From: NORP309 sp964352735
Lineage (GTDB): Bacteria > Pseudomonadota > Gammaproteobacteria > Xanthomonadales > Marinicellaceae
Direction of reading: 5' to 3'
DNA: 64,000 nucleotides
Assembly: GCA_964352735.1 (NCBI GenBank)
Contig: CAYGTC010000003.1
Span: 1-64,000 of the forward strand
A program made the translations under genes and the position numbers. Positions 1-9,928 of this stretch are shown in pieces (position 1 is the stretch's first letter; every line of letters begins with the position of its first letter). The notes under the pieces are model-generated. The model did no database searches. It saw only the letters and a program-made list of their open reading frames with translations, and was not told the DNA's origin.

Positions 1-1686
1 AATAAAAACAGCAAAAACAATATGAAACAGGAGTTTCATGCATAGCCATGTTTTATAATTTTCTTCGTTATCGTCGTTGATATCCATGGTGCTGGCCAAA
101 AAGTTACGTTTGATACTTGTGGGCAAGTGCTCTGCGATCATGGCATAACTTGGGTCAACCAGACCAACCTTATTCAGAAACATGGTGTGAAATATGGTTA
201 CAGTAGGATCAATCACAACATTTTTTTCTTTGAGTAATTTTATAAAATCGGACACCTCTTGAGAATCAAGGTCCAAACTGGCTGCTTTATCACCGATCAA
301 ACTAAACCTTAATGGTGTGCGTGTATCATCTTTAGGTCCTGCAAGGAAATTTAAGAACACCATGTTGATGTGTTGAATTTCATCATAACCATCCTTTACG
401 GCTTGTTCTGTGGTCATGAAAGATGGTATGTGGCCACTTAATCTCATGCCGTGTTTGTGGATGCGTTGAGCAATGGGTTTAACCCATTCAGGTGCAATAG
501 AACTGTAGATTTTAATTTGTGGGTAACCTTTTTCAGCATACCAATCAATGAATGCTAATGCATCTTCGAGTGTTTCTGCTACTTTACCAGTGGGCGCTGA
601 GTAAGGGCTTTTTTTGTCTATAAAGCCAGCTTTATAGACATGGGGGCCTATGGTGCGGCCTTGATCGTATGATTCGATTGTTTGCATCAGTTCATCGTGA
701 TTATTGGCTAAATCCCTTACACTGGTAACCCCCGCAGCTATGTTTAATAATCCATCAGCCAGTGAGACATGGGCGTGCATGTCCCACAACCCAGGCATTA
801 AAGTTTTTCCCTTGCCATCAATGGTTTGTTGGGCGGTACTGTTTTTTGCTGCTTCTCCGATGGCTTTGATGGTGCCATTTTCAATAAGTACATGTGAATT
901 TTCTATATAGTTTCCATTATTGACATCAATGTAGTTGATGTTTTTAATTAAAGTGCTCGAAGCTAATTTTTGAGTTAATTTTTGAGCCAATTTTTGATGA
1001 TATTTTTGTTGAGCTTCATCTTGTAATGATTGTAATTGAGATAATGTTTTGTTCCAACCTTTTGGTGTGAGGCCCATCCATCCATAGGCGACACCAAAAA
1101 GATTGTTATCCATATCAAGCCACATATAGCTTGGTGTTAAATTTAGGCCAATGATGGCCATCAGTTTGACTTGTTTGGTTTCACTTTCATTGCTGATTGT
1201 GGTCTTTAAAACCTGTTGGATGGATGCTTTACCAGAAGGCAGTAGGTTCAGGGAGTTGTTCGGTTGATTTAATAATTGTTGTGCGAGAATTGCCAAAGTT
1301 TGTGGAGAACCATTGGCAGCCACATATGCTGCAGGCTGTGTCATGGCAGTAGATCCATCAATACCGTCTGAATGCCAGCTGGCTTGTTTGTTTTTGAGCG
1401 AAAAAAACTCTTTCACACTTGCGCCCATATAGCTATTGCCAGTGACGTTATAGTTGATCATTTGGCCTTGACTATTGAGTGTTATTTTTTCAGTGGTATT
1501 GGGGCCACGTCCTCTGTCATTGAATGAGAAGTCTACAGATAGGTGCGAATCATCTTCGAATGTTACTATATGTTCACCCGATTTTTTACCCAGTGTTAGC
1601 CAGTCATAGGTGATGATTTTTGATGCTTTTGAGTTAATCGAAGAAAATAATAAAACGTACAGCAATACAAAGCGAATGGAAGTCAT
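1..1686 (-). CDS. Amidohydrolase family protein, C-terminus beyond window edge
   Basis: The frame is open from an ATG at 1686 down to base 1 (562 codons) with no stop, so the C-terminus lies outside the window. A signal peptide (hydrophobic residues about 5-16) precedes an N-terminal domain of about 230 residues without a recognised name. The metal-dependent hydrolase part has the strand-1 motif WDMHAHVSL (H304 and H306, the HxH metal ligands) and a later GHIPS histidine. These are typical of secreted imidazolonepropionase or prolidase-like amidohydrolases. The substrate cannot be read from the sequence. The gene runs away from the 1819-2268 gene on the same strand. Family assignment is good; function is open. 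Confidence 0.85.
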   Translation of the reverse strand, partial: MTSIRFVLLYVLLFSSINSKASKIITYDWLTLGKKSGEHIVTFEDDSHLSVDFSFNDRGRGPNTTEKITLNSQGQMINYNVTGNSYMGASVKEFFSLKNKQASWHSDGIDGSTAMTQPAAYVAANGSPQTLAILAQQLLNQPNNSLNLLPSGKASIQQVLKTTISNESETKQVKLMAIIGLNLTPSYMWLDMDNNLFGVAYGWMGLTPKGWNKTLSQLQSLQDEAQQKYHQKLAQKLTQKLASSTLIKNINYIDVNNGNYIENSHVLIENGTIKAIGEAAKNSTAQQTIDGKGKTLMPGLWDMHAHVSLADGLLNIAAGVTSVRDLANNHDELMQTIESYDQGRTIGPHVYKAGFIDKKSPYSAPTGKVAETLEDALAFIDWYAEKGYPQIKIYSSIAPEWVKPIAQRIHKHGMRLSGHIPSFMTTEQAVKDGYDEIQHINMVFLNFLAGPKDDTRTPLRFSLIGDKAASLDLDSQEVSDFIKLLKEKNVVIDPTVTIFHTMFLNKVGLVDPSYAMIAEHLPTSIKRNFLASTMDINDDNEENYKTWLCMKLLFHIVFAVFI

Positions 1687-1818
1687 TTGGGTATACCTAT
1701 AGCGATAATTTATTGTTATTTTACCAGTGAAATCTTTGTTAATAATTAGTATGTTTCTCTGATTTATGAATGCGTTTAAATACGATCGGTTTGATGAAGT
1801 ATTTTTGCGCCTAACGAT

Positions 1819-2268
1819 TCACTCATCATCTTGCCATAAAATGGAAATGATTTTCCAGTCATTTTTATGCAGAATCAATTGAAAATGCTTTATGCCTTTT
1901 CCTGTATAGCTTTTACCATTTAATTGATCGCTTTTTTGATATTGGCACATTCGATTTGCAATCAAATGATCGATGGCGGTATGTGAGTGGTTTTCCCACT
2001 CATAAAAATTGCTCAAAGAACCATTGTTAAATAACGCTACTCTTGGTTCAATAAAATCTGATACAGACATGGTGTGAATTTTTTGATTGTCATATTTTGT
2101 GATGATGGCATCAATATGAAACATTTTCTCTAATTGTGAAAAATCTGGTGATTTGTTGGCTCTGTTATCGAATATTGCAAAAAATCGATTGATAAACTCA
2201 TCTACACTTTGTATTGAAGGTTTAGGCATAATAAGACTAATTGGCTTATAATGACCAACTTCTATCAT
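1819..2268 (-). CDS. NTF2-like (SnoaL/DUF4440-type) small protein
   Basis: A 149-residue protein with the pattern of the NTF2-like fold: an N-terminal helix (DEFINRFFAIFDNR), a central SDFIEPRVALFNNG segment, and paired C-terminal strands ending in WKIISILWQDDE. Close relatives, as I recall them, share the spaced motifs FIEPR, GTLxxFxEWE, KGxKxxQFxL and WxIxSLxWxDE. No signal peptide or catalytic signature is seen. Met14 (codon at 2229) is an alternative start that would place the first helix near the N-terminus; neither start has a clear ribosome site. It may be a small-molecule binding protein or enzyme, but the function is unknown. Confidence 0.7.
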   Translation of the reverse strand: MIEVGHYKPISLIMPKPSIQSVDEFINRFFAIFDNRANKSPDFSQLEKMFHIDAIITKYDNQKIHTMSVSDFIEPRVALFNNGSLSNFYEWENHSHTAIDHLIANRMCQYQKSDQLNGKSYTGKGIKHFQLILHKNDWKIISILWQDDE

Positions 2269-2437
2269 TATTGAATGCTTTAATTCAAGAACTTGAATTT
2301 AAAAATATTGAGAAAATTAAAAAATGTCGTAAATTTTTAGTATTTTTTTCGTTTCTGTCATATACTCGTTAATTGTCATCTAATTTTTGTAATATAAAGT
2401 TAACTAGGCAACTCTAATATCTTGAGTCAATACAATC

Positions 2438-5400
2438 GTGTCAATCGTGATTATTAAAAATACATCAGTCTTATTATTTTGTTTTTTTTTACTGTATGGT
2501 AATAATGTCAATGCACAACAACAACGGACTTTTGTTGTTGAGTTTAAAACGGCTCCATTGGCTCTGACCTATGGTAAGTCACTCGATTCTGATCCGGCAA
2601 AAGAATCCCATAAAAAAATATCTCAGCAACACCAAGCATTTACAGAGTTATTATCACGTCAGTTTTCAAAATCTTCTGCATCATATTCAATCAAAAATGA
2701 ATATTATTACGCTTTTAACGGTTTGTCTTTATCTCTGAATAAACAGGAAGCTTTGTGGGTGCAAAGCCTACCAGAGGTAAAATCTGTTACTTTACAGAAA
2801 TTTTATGAAGTCAATACAGATATAGGCCCTGAATGGATTGGCGCAGATCGCATATGGGAGGGTTTGTCTTTGGACATGCCGGCCAATAGAGGAGAGGGGA
2901 TCGTTATTGGGGTCATTGATACTGGTATTAATCCTACTCACCCAGCTTTTCAAGCCGTATCTCAACCGGGAACTGCTGATGAATACCTTCATACCAACCC
3001 TAGAGGAATGACATTTGGTTTGTGTAATGCACAAAACTGTAATGCTAAGCTTATCGGTATTTATGATTTTACCGATGAAGGGACAGCAGGAATTGATACC
3101 ACGGGTCATGGCTCACATGTGGCAGGCATTGCACTTGGTAATGTGTATTCAACCAATTACCTGGGTTTGGACTTTACGGTATCAGGTGTTGCGCCAAGAG
3201 CCAATTTGATTTCTTATAAGGCTTGTTTTGTCAGTGAAGACAGTCCGTCAGGGCGTTGTGCTTCAGATGATTTGTTGGCTGCCATTGATCAAGCTACAGC
3301 CAATAGGGTTGATGTTGTAAACTATTCCATTGGTGCATCGGTGCCATGTTCTCCTTGGGGAAGCTTAGACAATAATGGCGATTGGTGTGGTAATTTTCAA
3401 GTGGGTCTAGAAGCTATCGCCATGCTTAATGCCAGAAATGCAGGGGTCTTGTTTACAGTATCTGCTGGTAATGACGGGCCAGGTGCTGCCACAGTTGGTT
3501 ATCCGGCAATTGCTCCTTGGGTCATTGCTGTTGCAAACTCCACACATTCTCGTCGACTACAAAGTGAAGTTGTTGATTTTTCTGGTGGTGAATCGGCTTT
3601 ACAAGACTTGATTGGTGCCAGTGCAACAGATGGAATCGGGCCATTGCCGATAGTGCATGCCAGAGATTTTGGCAACGCTCTATGTGGGCAAGGAGAGCCA
3701 GAATTTGGCACAGTATGTAGTGGTACTGGAAGTGGCGCATTAACTGGATCAAGTAACCCTTTTGCAAATAATACATTCGATGGTCAAATTGTGGTGTGTG
3801 ACAGAGGCATCTATGGTCGAGTAGAAAAAGGCTTTAATGTGATGCAAGCTGGTGCAGCTGGTTACATATTGGCCAACACGGTTGCTCAACAAGAAAGTAT
3901 CGCAGCAGATGATCATTGTCTTCCTGCCACACACATAGGAAATAATGCTGGAGATAATCTCAGACAATGGTTAAGTTCTGGTGATGATCACATGGCAACA
4001 ATAACAGGTCAAACGTTGGTTTATGATGAAGCTCTGGGGGATGTGCTCAATGCCAGTAGTTCTAGGGGACCAGCTGAAATTGTTTTCAACACTTTTGCGC
4101 AGACCGAAGCCACAAGGCGAGCTGTCAACTACATGAAACCCAATATCGCTGCACCTGGAACATCGATTTTTTCAGCTGCTCAAACAGGAGATGGTTTGGC
4201 AACATTGACAGGAACATCAATGGCTGCACCACATGTAGCCGGTGCTGTGGCCTTAATAAAATCTGCTCATCCGAGTTATACACCTGCTCAAATTGAAAGC
4301 TCATTATTATTGACGGCAGAAGATTCGCAAATGTTGAAAGAAGATCAATTTACTCGAGCAGACTTTACTGATCAAGGTGCAGGCCGAACTCGCGTTGATC
4401 GTGCCGTGAGTAATTCCATATATTTTGATATCAGCAGACAGGAATACATCAATGCTAACCCGCAAAATGGAGCGGACATAACACAATTGAATGTGCCGAG
4501 TCTGGTTAATAACAATTGTTATCCCACCTGTAGTTTTACACGCAGGGTGAAACTATTAAACAGTTATAATGTTGTTGATCCCGTATGGCGGGTCACAACA
4601 GAACAATCAAATGGTTTGGGTATTACTGTGACGCCCAATAGTTTTGATTTCACCAGTTCAGATGAAGTTGTTTTAAATATTACCATTGATACGACGGCAA
4701 ATGATGTTATCGGTGACTGGGCACAAGCCAATATTGTTTTTACTGTAGAGTCCAGTAGTCATTCGGACCCAATGCTGGATACGATCAGCCCCGCTGTTAG
4801 TAAGCTTCCTGTTGCTGTTCATGTCCCAGCTGGAAATTATCCTCCTTTCATATCTCAAGAGTTGTCATCGAGGCATGGTAAGTTTTCAATTGATCTGATT
4901 GATATTACTCCGATGACTGATGCAACATTTGTTGGTTTGGGTGTATCACTACCAGAATCTCAAACTCACCCATTGATTACCGACTCAAATAATGCTGCAT
5001 TCAGCAATAATGGAACTTATGAAGTCTCTGGATCTGATTTTCGACTATTTGAAATCAACGAGCATAAACCAGTAGCAATCATTGAAGCCATCAGCAGTTC
5101 GAATTTTGGAGCTGATTTATATGTGGGTAGAGATCTCAACATCAATAACACGCCAGATGAGCAAGAAATCATTTGCCAAGACAGGGGAACTGCAGTCATA
5201 AAAAGGTGTATTGTTAAGGACTTAAGGCCTGGTTTATACTGGTTAATGGTGAATAACAATCCCGTTAATGGTTTCTCGAATGTTACAACGGAACTGGCTG
5301 TATTTGATATCAATGATATTGCAAAAAAAACACGTTTTTCGATAGATTCTGGCATTGAAAAAGCTTCAGGGGTATATGTAAAAGGGCCAGTCAATACTGG

Positions 5401-6691
5401 TACAAATGCTGAGTTAACAATAGAATATGAATTGCCAGCACAAGAATCGCCGACTGGTAATTATTATGCGGCTATTGCTGTCGGGGCTGATGTTAATTCA
5501 GTAGGCAAAACGGCTGTTATTCCTATAAAATTATCAGTATCTGATGTCATTACACATAAAGTTTATGCTTTAAACAATAACGTTGTTGATTTTAATTATC
5601 AAGTGGGTGATAACTTATCGAATATGTATATTGATGTAGGACTTGGAGCAAATGAAATTGTACTTAATGCTCCAGAAGTATCTTATGTAGCGCGTTTCTA
5701 TCGAACTGATTTTGAATTTGATCCGTTAAATTATGTACCAGATTTGTCAAACTCAACACCAGATTTTGTTGTTAGTTCTGTTTTGCAAGAAACCGGCGAT
5801 GGTATGTTTGATATACAACAAGTTATCATTGATGTCAGTGGTTTTGAACCTTCTCGATGGTATATTCAGATTGAGCCGCTTACCATGATCGAAAGTGGTG
5901 ATCTGTCTGGTTATTTCGCTCTTGACGGTCAAGTGAATTATGATAATGACCAAATGATACTACCTAATCAGGGCTTGTGGTTTAACCCAGATAGAAGAGG
6001 TTGGGGTATAGATTTAAGCCGAACGGCCTCTTCTCAAGCGGTGACTTGGTATACTTATGGAGATGATGGAACAAAGCCAGTTTGGATGCAAGCAGTTGGC
6101 TCTCTTGTCGAAAAAAACCAATGGACTGGGTCAATGAATCATATAACATGGAATGGTGAGGCTGCAAAATTACAGGCCTTTGGTGATATATCATTGGTGT
6201 ATTTAAGTGAGAATTCTGCGATCATTTCCATTTCAACTCCTCGCATCACTTATACTGAAAAGCTGGTTTCATTGTATTCTCCAAATAATAAGTGCCCAGC
6301 GTTTGATGATGGTCAATTGCTTGATGTCACTGGCTTATGGTTTTTGCCAGAACAATTGGGTTTCGGCAGTACAATTTTGGCAACTGAACAAACCGAATCC
6401 TCGGTTTTTTACTTTTATGATGATTTAGGTTTACCAGTTTGGGTCATCGGTACCAGAGAATTGAGCAGTGTAGAAACTTTACTGGACCAAATTTTTGGAG
6501 GGTTTTGCCCTAACTGTGCTGTCAGTGAGACCATTGCCAAAAATGTTGGAAGCATTTACAATACTTACCTCACTGAACAGACAGGAAGTATGGTTACTGA
6601 AATTAACTTACTGGCACCATTGTCCGGAACATGGCAATCTACTGGAGTTTCGCAAAAGTTAAATCAAAATTTTGGCTGCAATATAAAATAA
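2438..6691 (+). CDS. Secreted subtilisin-like S8 serine peptidase, multidomain
   Basis: A 1417-residue secreted protease. The order is: signal peptide (1-26), inhibitor I9-like propeptide (about 30-125), and subtilase domain with Asp161 (VIDTG), His224 (GHGSHVAG) and Ser594 (GTSMAAPHVAG). The long gap between His and Ser holds an inserted PA-type domain (about 430-520). A fibronectin-like region follows (about 670-800), then beta-rich segments, and two copies of a C-terminal module with GLWFNP (about 1177) and GLWFLP (about 1299). That module also occurs in the DUF4397 proteins of this window. The start is GTG; a second GTG lies three codons on. It probably degrades extracellular protein. The C-terminal modules may bind the surface or guide secretion, but this is inference. 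Confidence 0.95.
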   Translation: MSIVIIKNTSVLLFCFFLLYGNNVNAQQQRTFVVEFKTAPLALTYGKSLDSDPAKESHKKISQQHQAFTELLSRQFSKSSASYSIKNEYYYAFNGLSLSLNKQEALWVQSLPEVKSVTLQKFYEVNTDIGPEWIGADRIWEGLSLDMPANRGEGIVIGVIDTGINPTHPAFQAVSQPGTADEYLHTNPRGMTFGLCNAQNCNAKLIGIYDFTDEGTAGIDTTGHGSHVAGIALGNVYSTNYLGLDFTVSGVAPRANLISYKACFVSEDSPSGRCASDDLLAAIDQATANRVDVVNYSIGASVPCSPWGSLDNNGDWCGNFQVGLEAIAMLNARNAGVLFTVSAGNDGPGAATVGYPAIAPWVIAVANSTHSRRLQSEVVDFSGGESALQDLIGASATDGIGPLPIVHARDFGNALCGQGEPEFGTVCSGTGSGALTGSSNPFANNTFDGQIVVCDRGIYGRVEKGFNVMQAGAAGYILANTVAQQESIAADDHCLPATHIGNNAGDNLRQWLSSGDDHMATITGQTLVYDEALGDVLNASSSRGPAEIVFNTFAQTEATRRAVNYMKPNIAAPGTSIFSAAQTGDGLATLTGTSMAAPHVAGAVALIKSAHPSYTPAQIESSLLLTAEDSQMLKEDQFTRADFTDQGAGRTRVDRAVSNSIYFDISRQEYINANPQNGADITQLNVPSLVNNNCYPTCSFTRRVKLLNSYNVVDPVWRVTTEQSNGLGITVTPNSFDFTSSDEVVLNITIDTTANDVIGDWAQANIVFTVESSSHSDPMLDTISPAVSKLPVAVHVPAGNYPPFISQELSSRHGKFSIDLIDITPMTDATFVGLGVSLPESQTHPLITDSNNAAFSNNGTYEVSGSDFRLFEINEHKPVAIIEAISSSNFGADLYVGRDLNINNTPDEQEIICQDRGTAVIKRCIVKDLRPGLYWLMVNNNPVNGFSNVTTELAVFDINDIAKKTRFSIDSGIEKASGVYVKGPVNTGTNAELTIEYELPAQESPTGNYYAAIAVGADVNSVGKTAVIPIKLSVSDVITHKVYALNNNVVDFNYQVGDNLSNMYIDVGLGANEIVLNAPEVSYVARFYRTDFEFDPLNYVPDLSNSTPDFVVSSVLQETGDGMFDIQQVIIDVSGFEPSRWYIQIEPLTMIESGDLSGYFALDGQVNYDNDQMILPNQGLWFNPDRRGWGIDLSRTASSQAVTWYTYGDDGTKPVWMQAVGSLVEKNQWTGSMNHITWNGEAAKLQAFGDISLVYLSENSAIISISTPRITYTEKLVSLYSPNNKCPAFDDGQLLDVTGLWFLPEQLGFGSTILATEQTESSVFYFYDDLGLPVWVIGTRELSSVETLLDQIFGGFCPNCAVSETIAKNVGSIYNTYLTEQTGSMVTEINLLAPLSGTWQSTGVSQKLNQNFGCNIK

Positions 6692-6781
6692 TAACATTGG
6701 CGTACACTATATTGCTCATGGCAACATTTTAAATGCCTAGAAATTTCAATCAATTATTAATGATAAAAAACAGGAAAATTT

Positions 6782-8935
6782 ATGTACAAAATGATTAAAT
6801 ATTTACTGCTTATTTTCATACCTATGCAAGTTGTTGCTATTGAGGGTATGTGGCAACCACACCAATTGTTGGGCTTGGCTGAGGATGTTAAGCGCAAAGG
6901 TTTGCAGATTCCAGTGGAAAATATTTCTGAGTTGGATAAACATCCAATGACTGCAATGGTTTCTTTGGGCTTTTGCTCCGCTTCATTTGTATCAAATTCA
7001 GGATTGATCATAACTAACCACCATTGTGCATATGGTGCAGTACAATACAATTCTACAGCAGAAAACAATCTAATAGACAAAGGGTTTTATGCTGAACAAC
7101 TTGAAAATGAACTGGCCGGTGGACCTGGTTTGTATATTTATGTTACCGAAGACATCAAAGATGTCAGTGATGATATGATTGCTGCACTCGATGGTTTGCA
7201 TGGTAGAAAAAGATATGACAGAATGGACCTATTAGAAAAACGTATGATTGCTGATTGCGAAACTTCTGAAGTTTTTCGTTGTAGTGTTAGGGTATTTCAT
7301 GGTGGCTTAAAGTTTTATTTGATTAAGCAACTACAAATCAAAGACGTGAGATTGGTTTATGCTCCTGCTGATGCCATAGGTAAATATGGTGGTGACGTGG
7401 ATAATTGGATCTGGCCACGACATACTGGTGATTTTGCATTTCTACGAGCCTATGTTTCTAAAACTGGTGAATCAGTTGAGTACTCACAGGATAATGTGCC
7501 TTATCAATCATCATCTTTTTTAACAGTTAATAAAAATGGTCTAAAAGACAATGATTTTGCGATGGTATTGGGTTACCCAGGAAGAACATACCGTCATAGG
7601 TTGGCTGAAGAAATCGATGATTCAGTTCTATGGCGTTATCCATTGGTCATAAAAACTTATCAGAAATACATAGAGTTGGTTGAGAAAGAAACAGAAAAAA
7701 GGCCTGAAGTGGGTGTTAAATATGCCAGTACCATGGCTGGAATCAATAATTATCTGAAAAATTCCGAAGGCATGCTTGATGGGTTTAAGAATCCACAAGC
7801 ACTTAATCAGAAAAAACATTCTGAAACATTATTTAAGCAATGGCTAGAAGAAACGGACAATGAGCAAGCCATTCGTGCTTTGACACAATTAAAAAAACTG
7901 CTTGAGCAAAAGCGTGAACACAGAGATAGAGATTATTTTGTTGATCGGATTAAACGCAGTTCATTGCTGAATGCAGCTCATAAGATGTATCGATTGTCAC
8001 AAGAAAAACGAAAAGCTGATGTCGAACGGAACAGCAATTACCAAAAAAGAAACTGGGGTCGTATCAGTAACAGTATTGATCGCATTGACCGCAGTTTCGA
8101 TTTGGCCATGGATAAAATCATCATGCGCTATTTGCTGAATGAATATGCACAATTGCCAACCAAGCATCGTTTAAAAACTGTTGATAAATTGTTTGGTATC
8201 CAAGGCAATGAAAATGATGTAGGGAATATAAATAACGCATTAGATAAGCTTTACAGTAATACCAATTTAGATGATAAGCCATCAAGAATGGCGTGGTTAG
8301 ATAAAAGTACTCAGGATTTTAAAAATTCTACAGACAGTTTTATCCAATTGGCAGTAGCAATGTACCCCATGAGCATTGAAAAGGAACAAAACGATGAAAC
8401 CATGGAAGCAAATTTGCAAGAAGCCAGGATGAATTACATGAAAGCTTACTTGGCATACGCCAAAGAACAGGGTTTACCTGTTTATGCTGATGCTAACAGT
8501 ACACTAAGGGTGACCTATGGTACAGTTAAAGGCTACAGTCCTAAAGATGCTGTATATTATGAACCGTTCACGTCATTGAACGGCATTTTACAAAAAGATA
8601 CGGGCACAGAACCTTTTGATGCACCTACTAAGCAGTTGGATGCGATCAAAAAAGGTGATTTTGGTCAATATGAGATGGCTAAAATGGAGTCAGTCCCCGT
8701 TAATTTTCTCACTGACTTGGATATTACAGGTGGTAATTCGGGATCACCCACTTTAGATGGCAAAGCACAATTGGTTGGATTGGCTTTTGATGGTAACTAT
8801 GAAAGCATTAATGCCGACTGGGTTTTTAATAAACAATTGGCCAGATCTATCCATGTGGACATTCGATATATTTTATGGATTATGGATAAAATAGATAACG
8901 CGGATCGCTTATTGAAAGAAATGGGAGTTAAGTGA
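6782..8935 (+). CDS. S46 family dipeptidyl-peptidase, DPP7-like
   Basis: A 717-residue periplasmic exopeptidase that releases dipeptides from the N-terminus of oligopeptides. It has a signal peptide (1-19), the His motif TNHHC (H80/H81), and the Ser motif GGNSGSP with Ser653. In the S46 family the residue in FDxN near the C-terminus distinguishes hydrophobic-P1 DPP7 (Gly) from acidic-P1 DPP11 (Arg). Here it is FDGN (Gly671), which favours DPP7-type specificity. The length matches the family. AGGAAA lies upstream of the ATG. The following DUF1684 gene starts on its stop codon (TGATG), so the two are translationally coupled. The M13 peptidase follows and suggests joint oligopeptide use. Confidence 0.95.
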   Translation: MYKMIKYLLLIFIPMQVVAIEGMWQPHQLLGLAEDVKRKGLQIPVENISELDKHPMTAMVSLGFCSASFVSNSGLIITNHHCAYGAVQYNSTAENNLIDKGFYAEQLENELAGGPGLYIYVTEDIKDVSDDMIAALDGLHGRKRYDRMDLLEKRMIADCETSEVFRCSVRVFHGGLKFYLIKQLQIKDVRLVYAPADAIGKYGGDVDNWIWPRHTGDFAFLRAYVSKTGESVEYSQDNVPYQSSSFLTVNKNGLKDNDFAMVLGYPGRTYRHRLAEEIDDSVLWRYPLVIKTYQKYIELVEKETEKRPEVGVKYASTMAGINNYLKNSEGMLDGFKNPQALNQKKHSETLFKQWLEETDNEQAIRALTQLKKLLEQKREHRDRDYFVDRIKRSSLLNAAHKMYRLSQEKRKADVERNSNYQKRNWGRISNSIDRIDRSFDLAMDKIIMRYLLNEYAQLPTKHRLKTVDKLFGIQGNENDVGNINNALDKLYSNTNLDDKPSRMAWLDKSTQDFKNSTDSFIQLAVAMYPMSIEKEQNDETMEANLQEARMNYMKAYLAYAKEQGLPVYADANSTLRVTYGTVKGYSPKDAVYYEPFTSLNGILQKDTGTEPFDAPTKQLDAIKKGDFGQYEMAKMESVPVNFLTDLDITGGNSGSPTLDGKAQLVGLAFDGNYESINADWVFNKQLARSIHVDIRYILWIMDKIDNADRLLKEMGVK

Positions 8936-9798
8936 TGAGGTTGATGTTAATTTTAAGCATAGTACTTGTGAATGGTTCAATTCAAGCCAAAGATTGGCAA
9001 TCTGATTTAACTGATTGGAAAAAACAGAGGGTTGAACGTTTAACACAACCACATGGGTGGCTGAGTTTAATTGGTATGGAGTGGTTTTCAAAAGGAGAGA
9101 ATAGCATTGGTTCTGCCAATGACAACAGTATTGTGTTACCCCATGGGCCTGAATATCTTGGTTCATTCTGGTATAAAGATGAAGTGATCACATTTGTGCC
9201 TCAAAAGGATGTGAGCATACAAGCCAATGACAAACCCATCACAGAAAAGATGGTTGTGAAAATGGACTCAAGCGGTGAACCCACTGTTTTTACTGCAGAT
9301 AGCTTTCAGTTTTATGTAATAGAAAGAGGAAAACCTGCTCTTAGAATAAAAGACAGTCAAGCAACGAGTTTAAAAGAGTTCTCTGGAATTGATTATTTTC
9401 CTGTTATGGAAGAGTTTAGGGTGAAAGCTGAATTTATTCCGTACACGCCAGTGAAGAAGCTAGAAATTATCAATGTTTTGGGTTTGTTAAGTCGATCTGA
9501 TGCATTGGGTCGATTGAACTTTGATATGGATGGAAAAAGTGTTAATTTGGATGTGTTAGATGCTGGTGATGAGTATTATGTAATTTTTGCAGACAAAACC
9601 AGTGGTCGAACGAGCTATGGGCCTGGGCGATTTTTATATGTTCCAAAGCCAGAGGAAGGAAATGAAGTGGTCATTGATTTTAACAAGGCATACAATCCAC
9701 CGTGTGCCTTTTCAGATTATTCAACGTGCCCTTTGCCTCCTCCACAGAACCGTATCCCTGTTTACATAGAAGCAGGTGAAAAAAAATACAGAAAATAA
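8935..9798 (+). CDS. DUF1684 domain protein, secreted
   Basis: A 287-residue protein of the DUF1684 family. The C-terminal signature YSTCPLPPPQNR and the N-terminal PHGWLSLIG region are characteristic. A signal peptide (about 1-18, ending at QAKD) indicates export. The ATG at 8935 overlaps the S46 stop as TGATG; a GTG one codon earlier is possible. The position, coupled to a dipeptidyl-peptidase and followed by an M13 peptidase, suggests a periplasmic role linked to peptide use. The biochemical function of the family is not established. Confidence 0.88.
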   Translation: MRLMLILSIVLVNGSIQAKDWQSDLTDWKKQRVERLTQPHGWLSLIGMEWFSKGENSIGSANDNSIVLPHGPEYLGSFWYKDEVITFVPQKDVSIQANDKPITEKMVVKMDSSGEPTVFTADSFQFYVIERGKPALRIKDSQATSLKEFSGIDYFPVMEEFRVKAEFIPYTPVKKLEIINVLGLLSRSDALGRLNFDMDGKSVNLDVLDAGDEYYVIFADKTSGRTSYGPGRFLYVPKPEEGNEVVIDFNKAYNPPCAFSDYSTCPLPPPQNRIPVYIEAGEKKYRK

Positions 9799-9834
9799 AA
9801 ACTGAACATTGCGGTAAAAAGTTTTGTTTATAGT

Positions 9835-9871
9835 AATTCCATAGGCTATGACTATTGGCCTATTGGAATTG
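9835..9871. repeat. Imperfect inverted repeat between DUF1684 and M13 genes
   Basis: The arms AATTCCATAGGC and GCCTATTGGAATT pair with a single base difference around a short loop. It could terminate or protect the upstream transcript, but there is no proper T-run, so it is listed only as a hairpin. Confidence 0.4.
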
Positions 9872-9928
9872 AGTCAATATTTATATAGAATCATACAGTT
9901 TATCAATATAATAATATAGGAAAAGATC

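Noticed and set aside
704..910. Plus-strand 68-codon frame
   Set aside because: It lies antisense inside the well-supported amidohydrolase gene and has no ribosome site.
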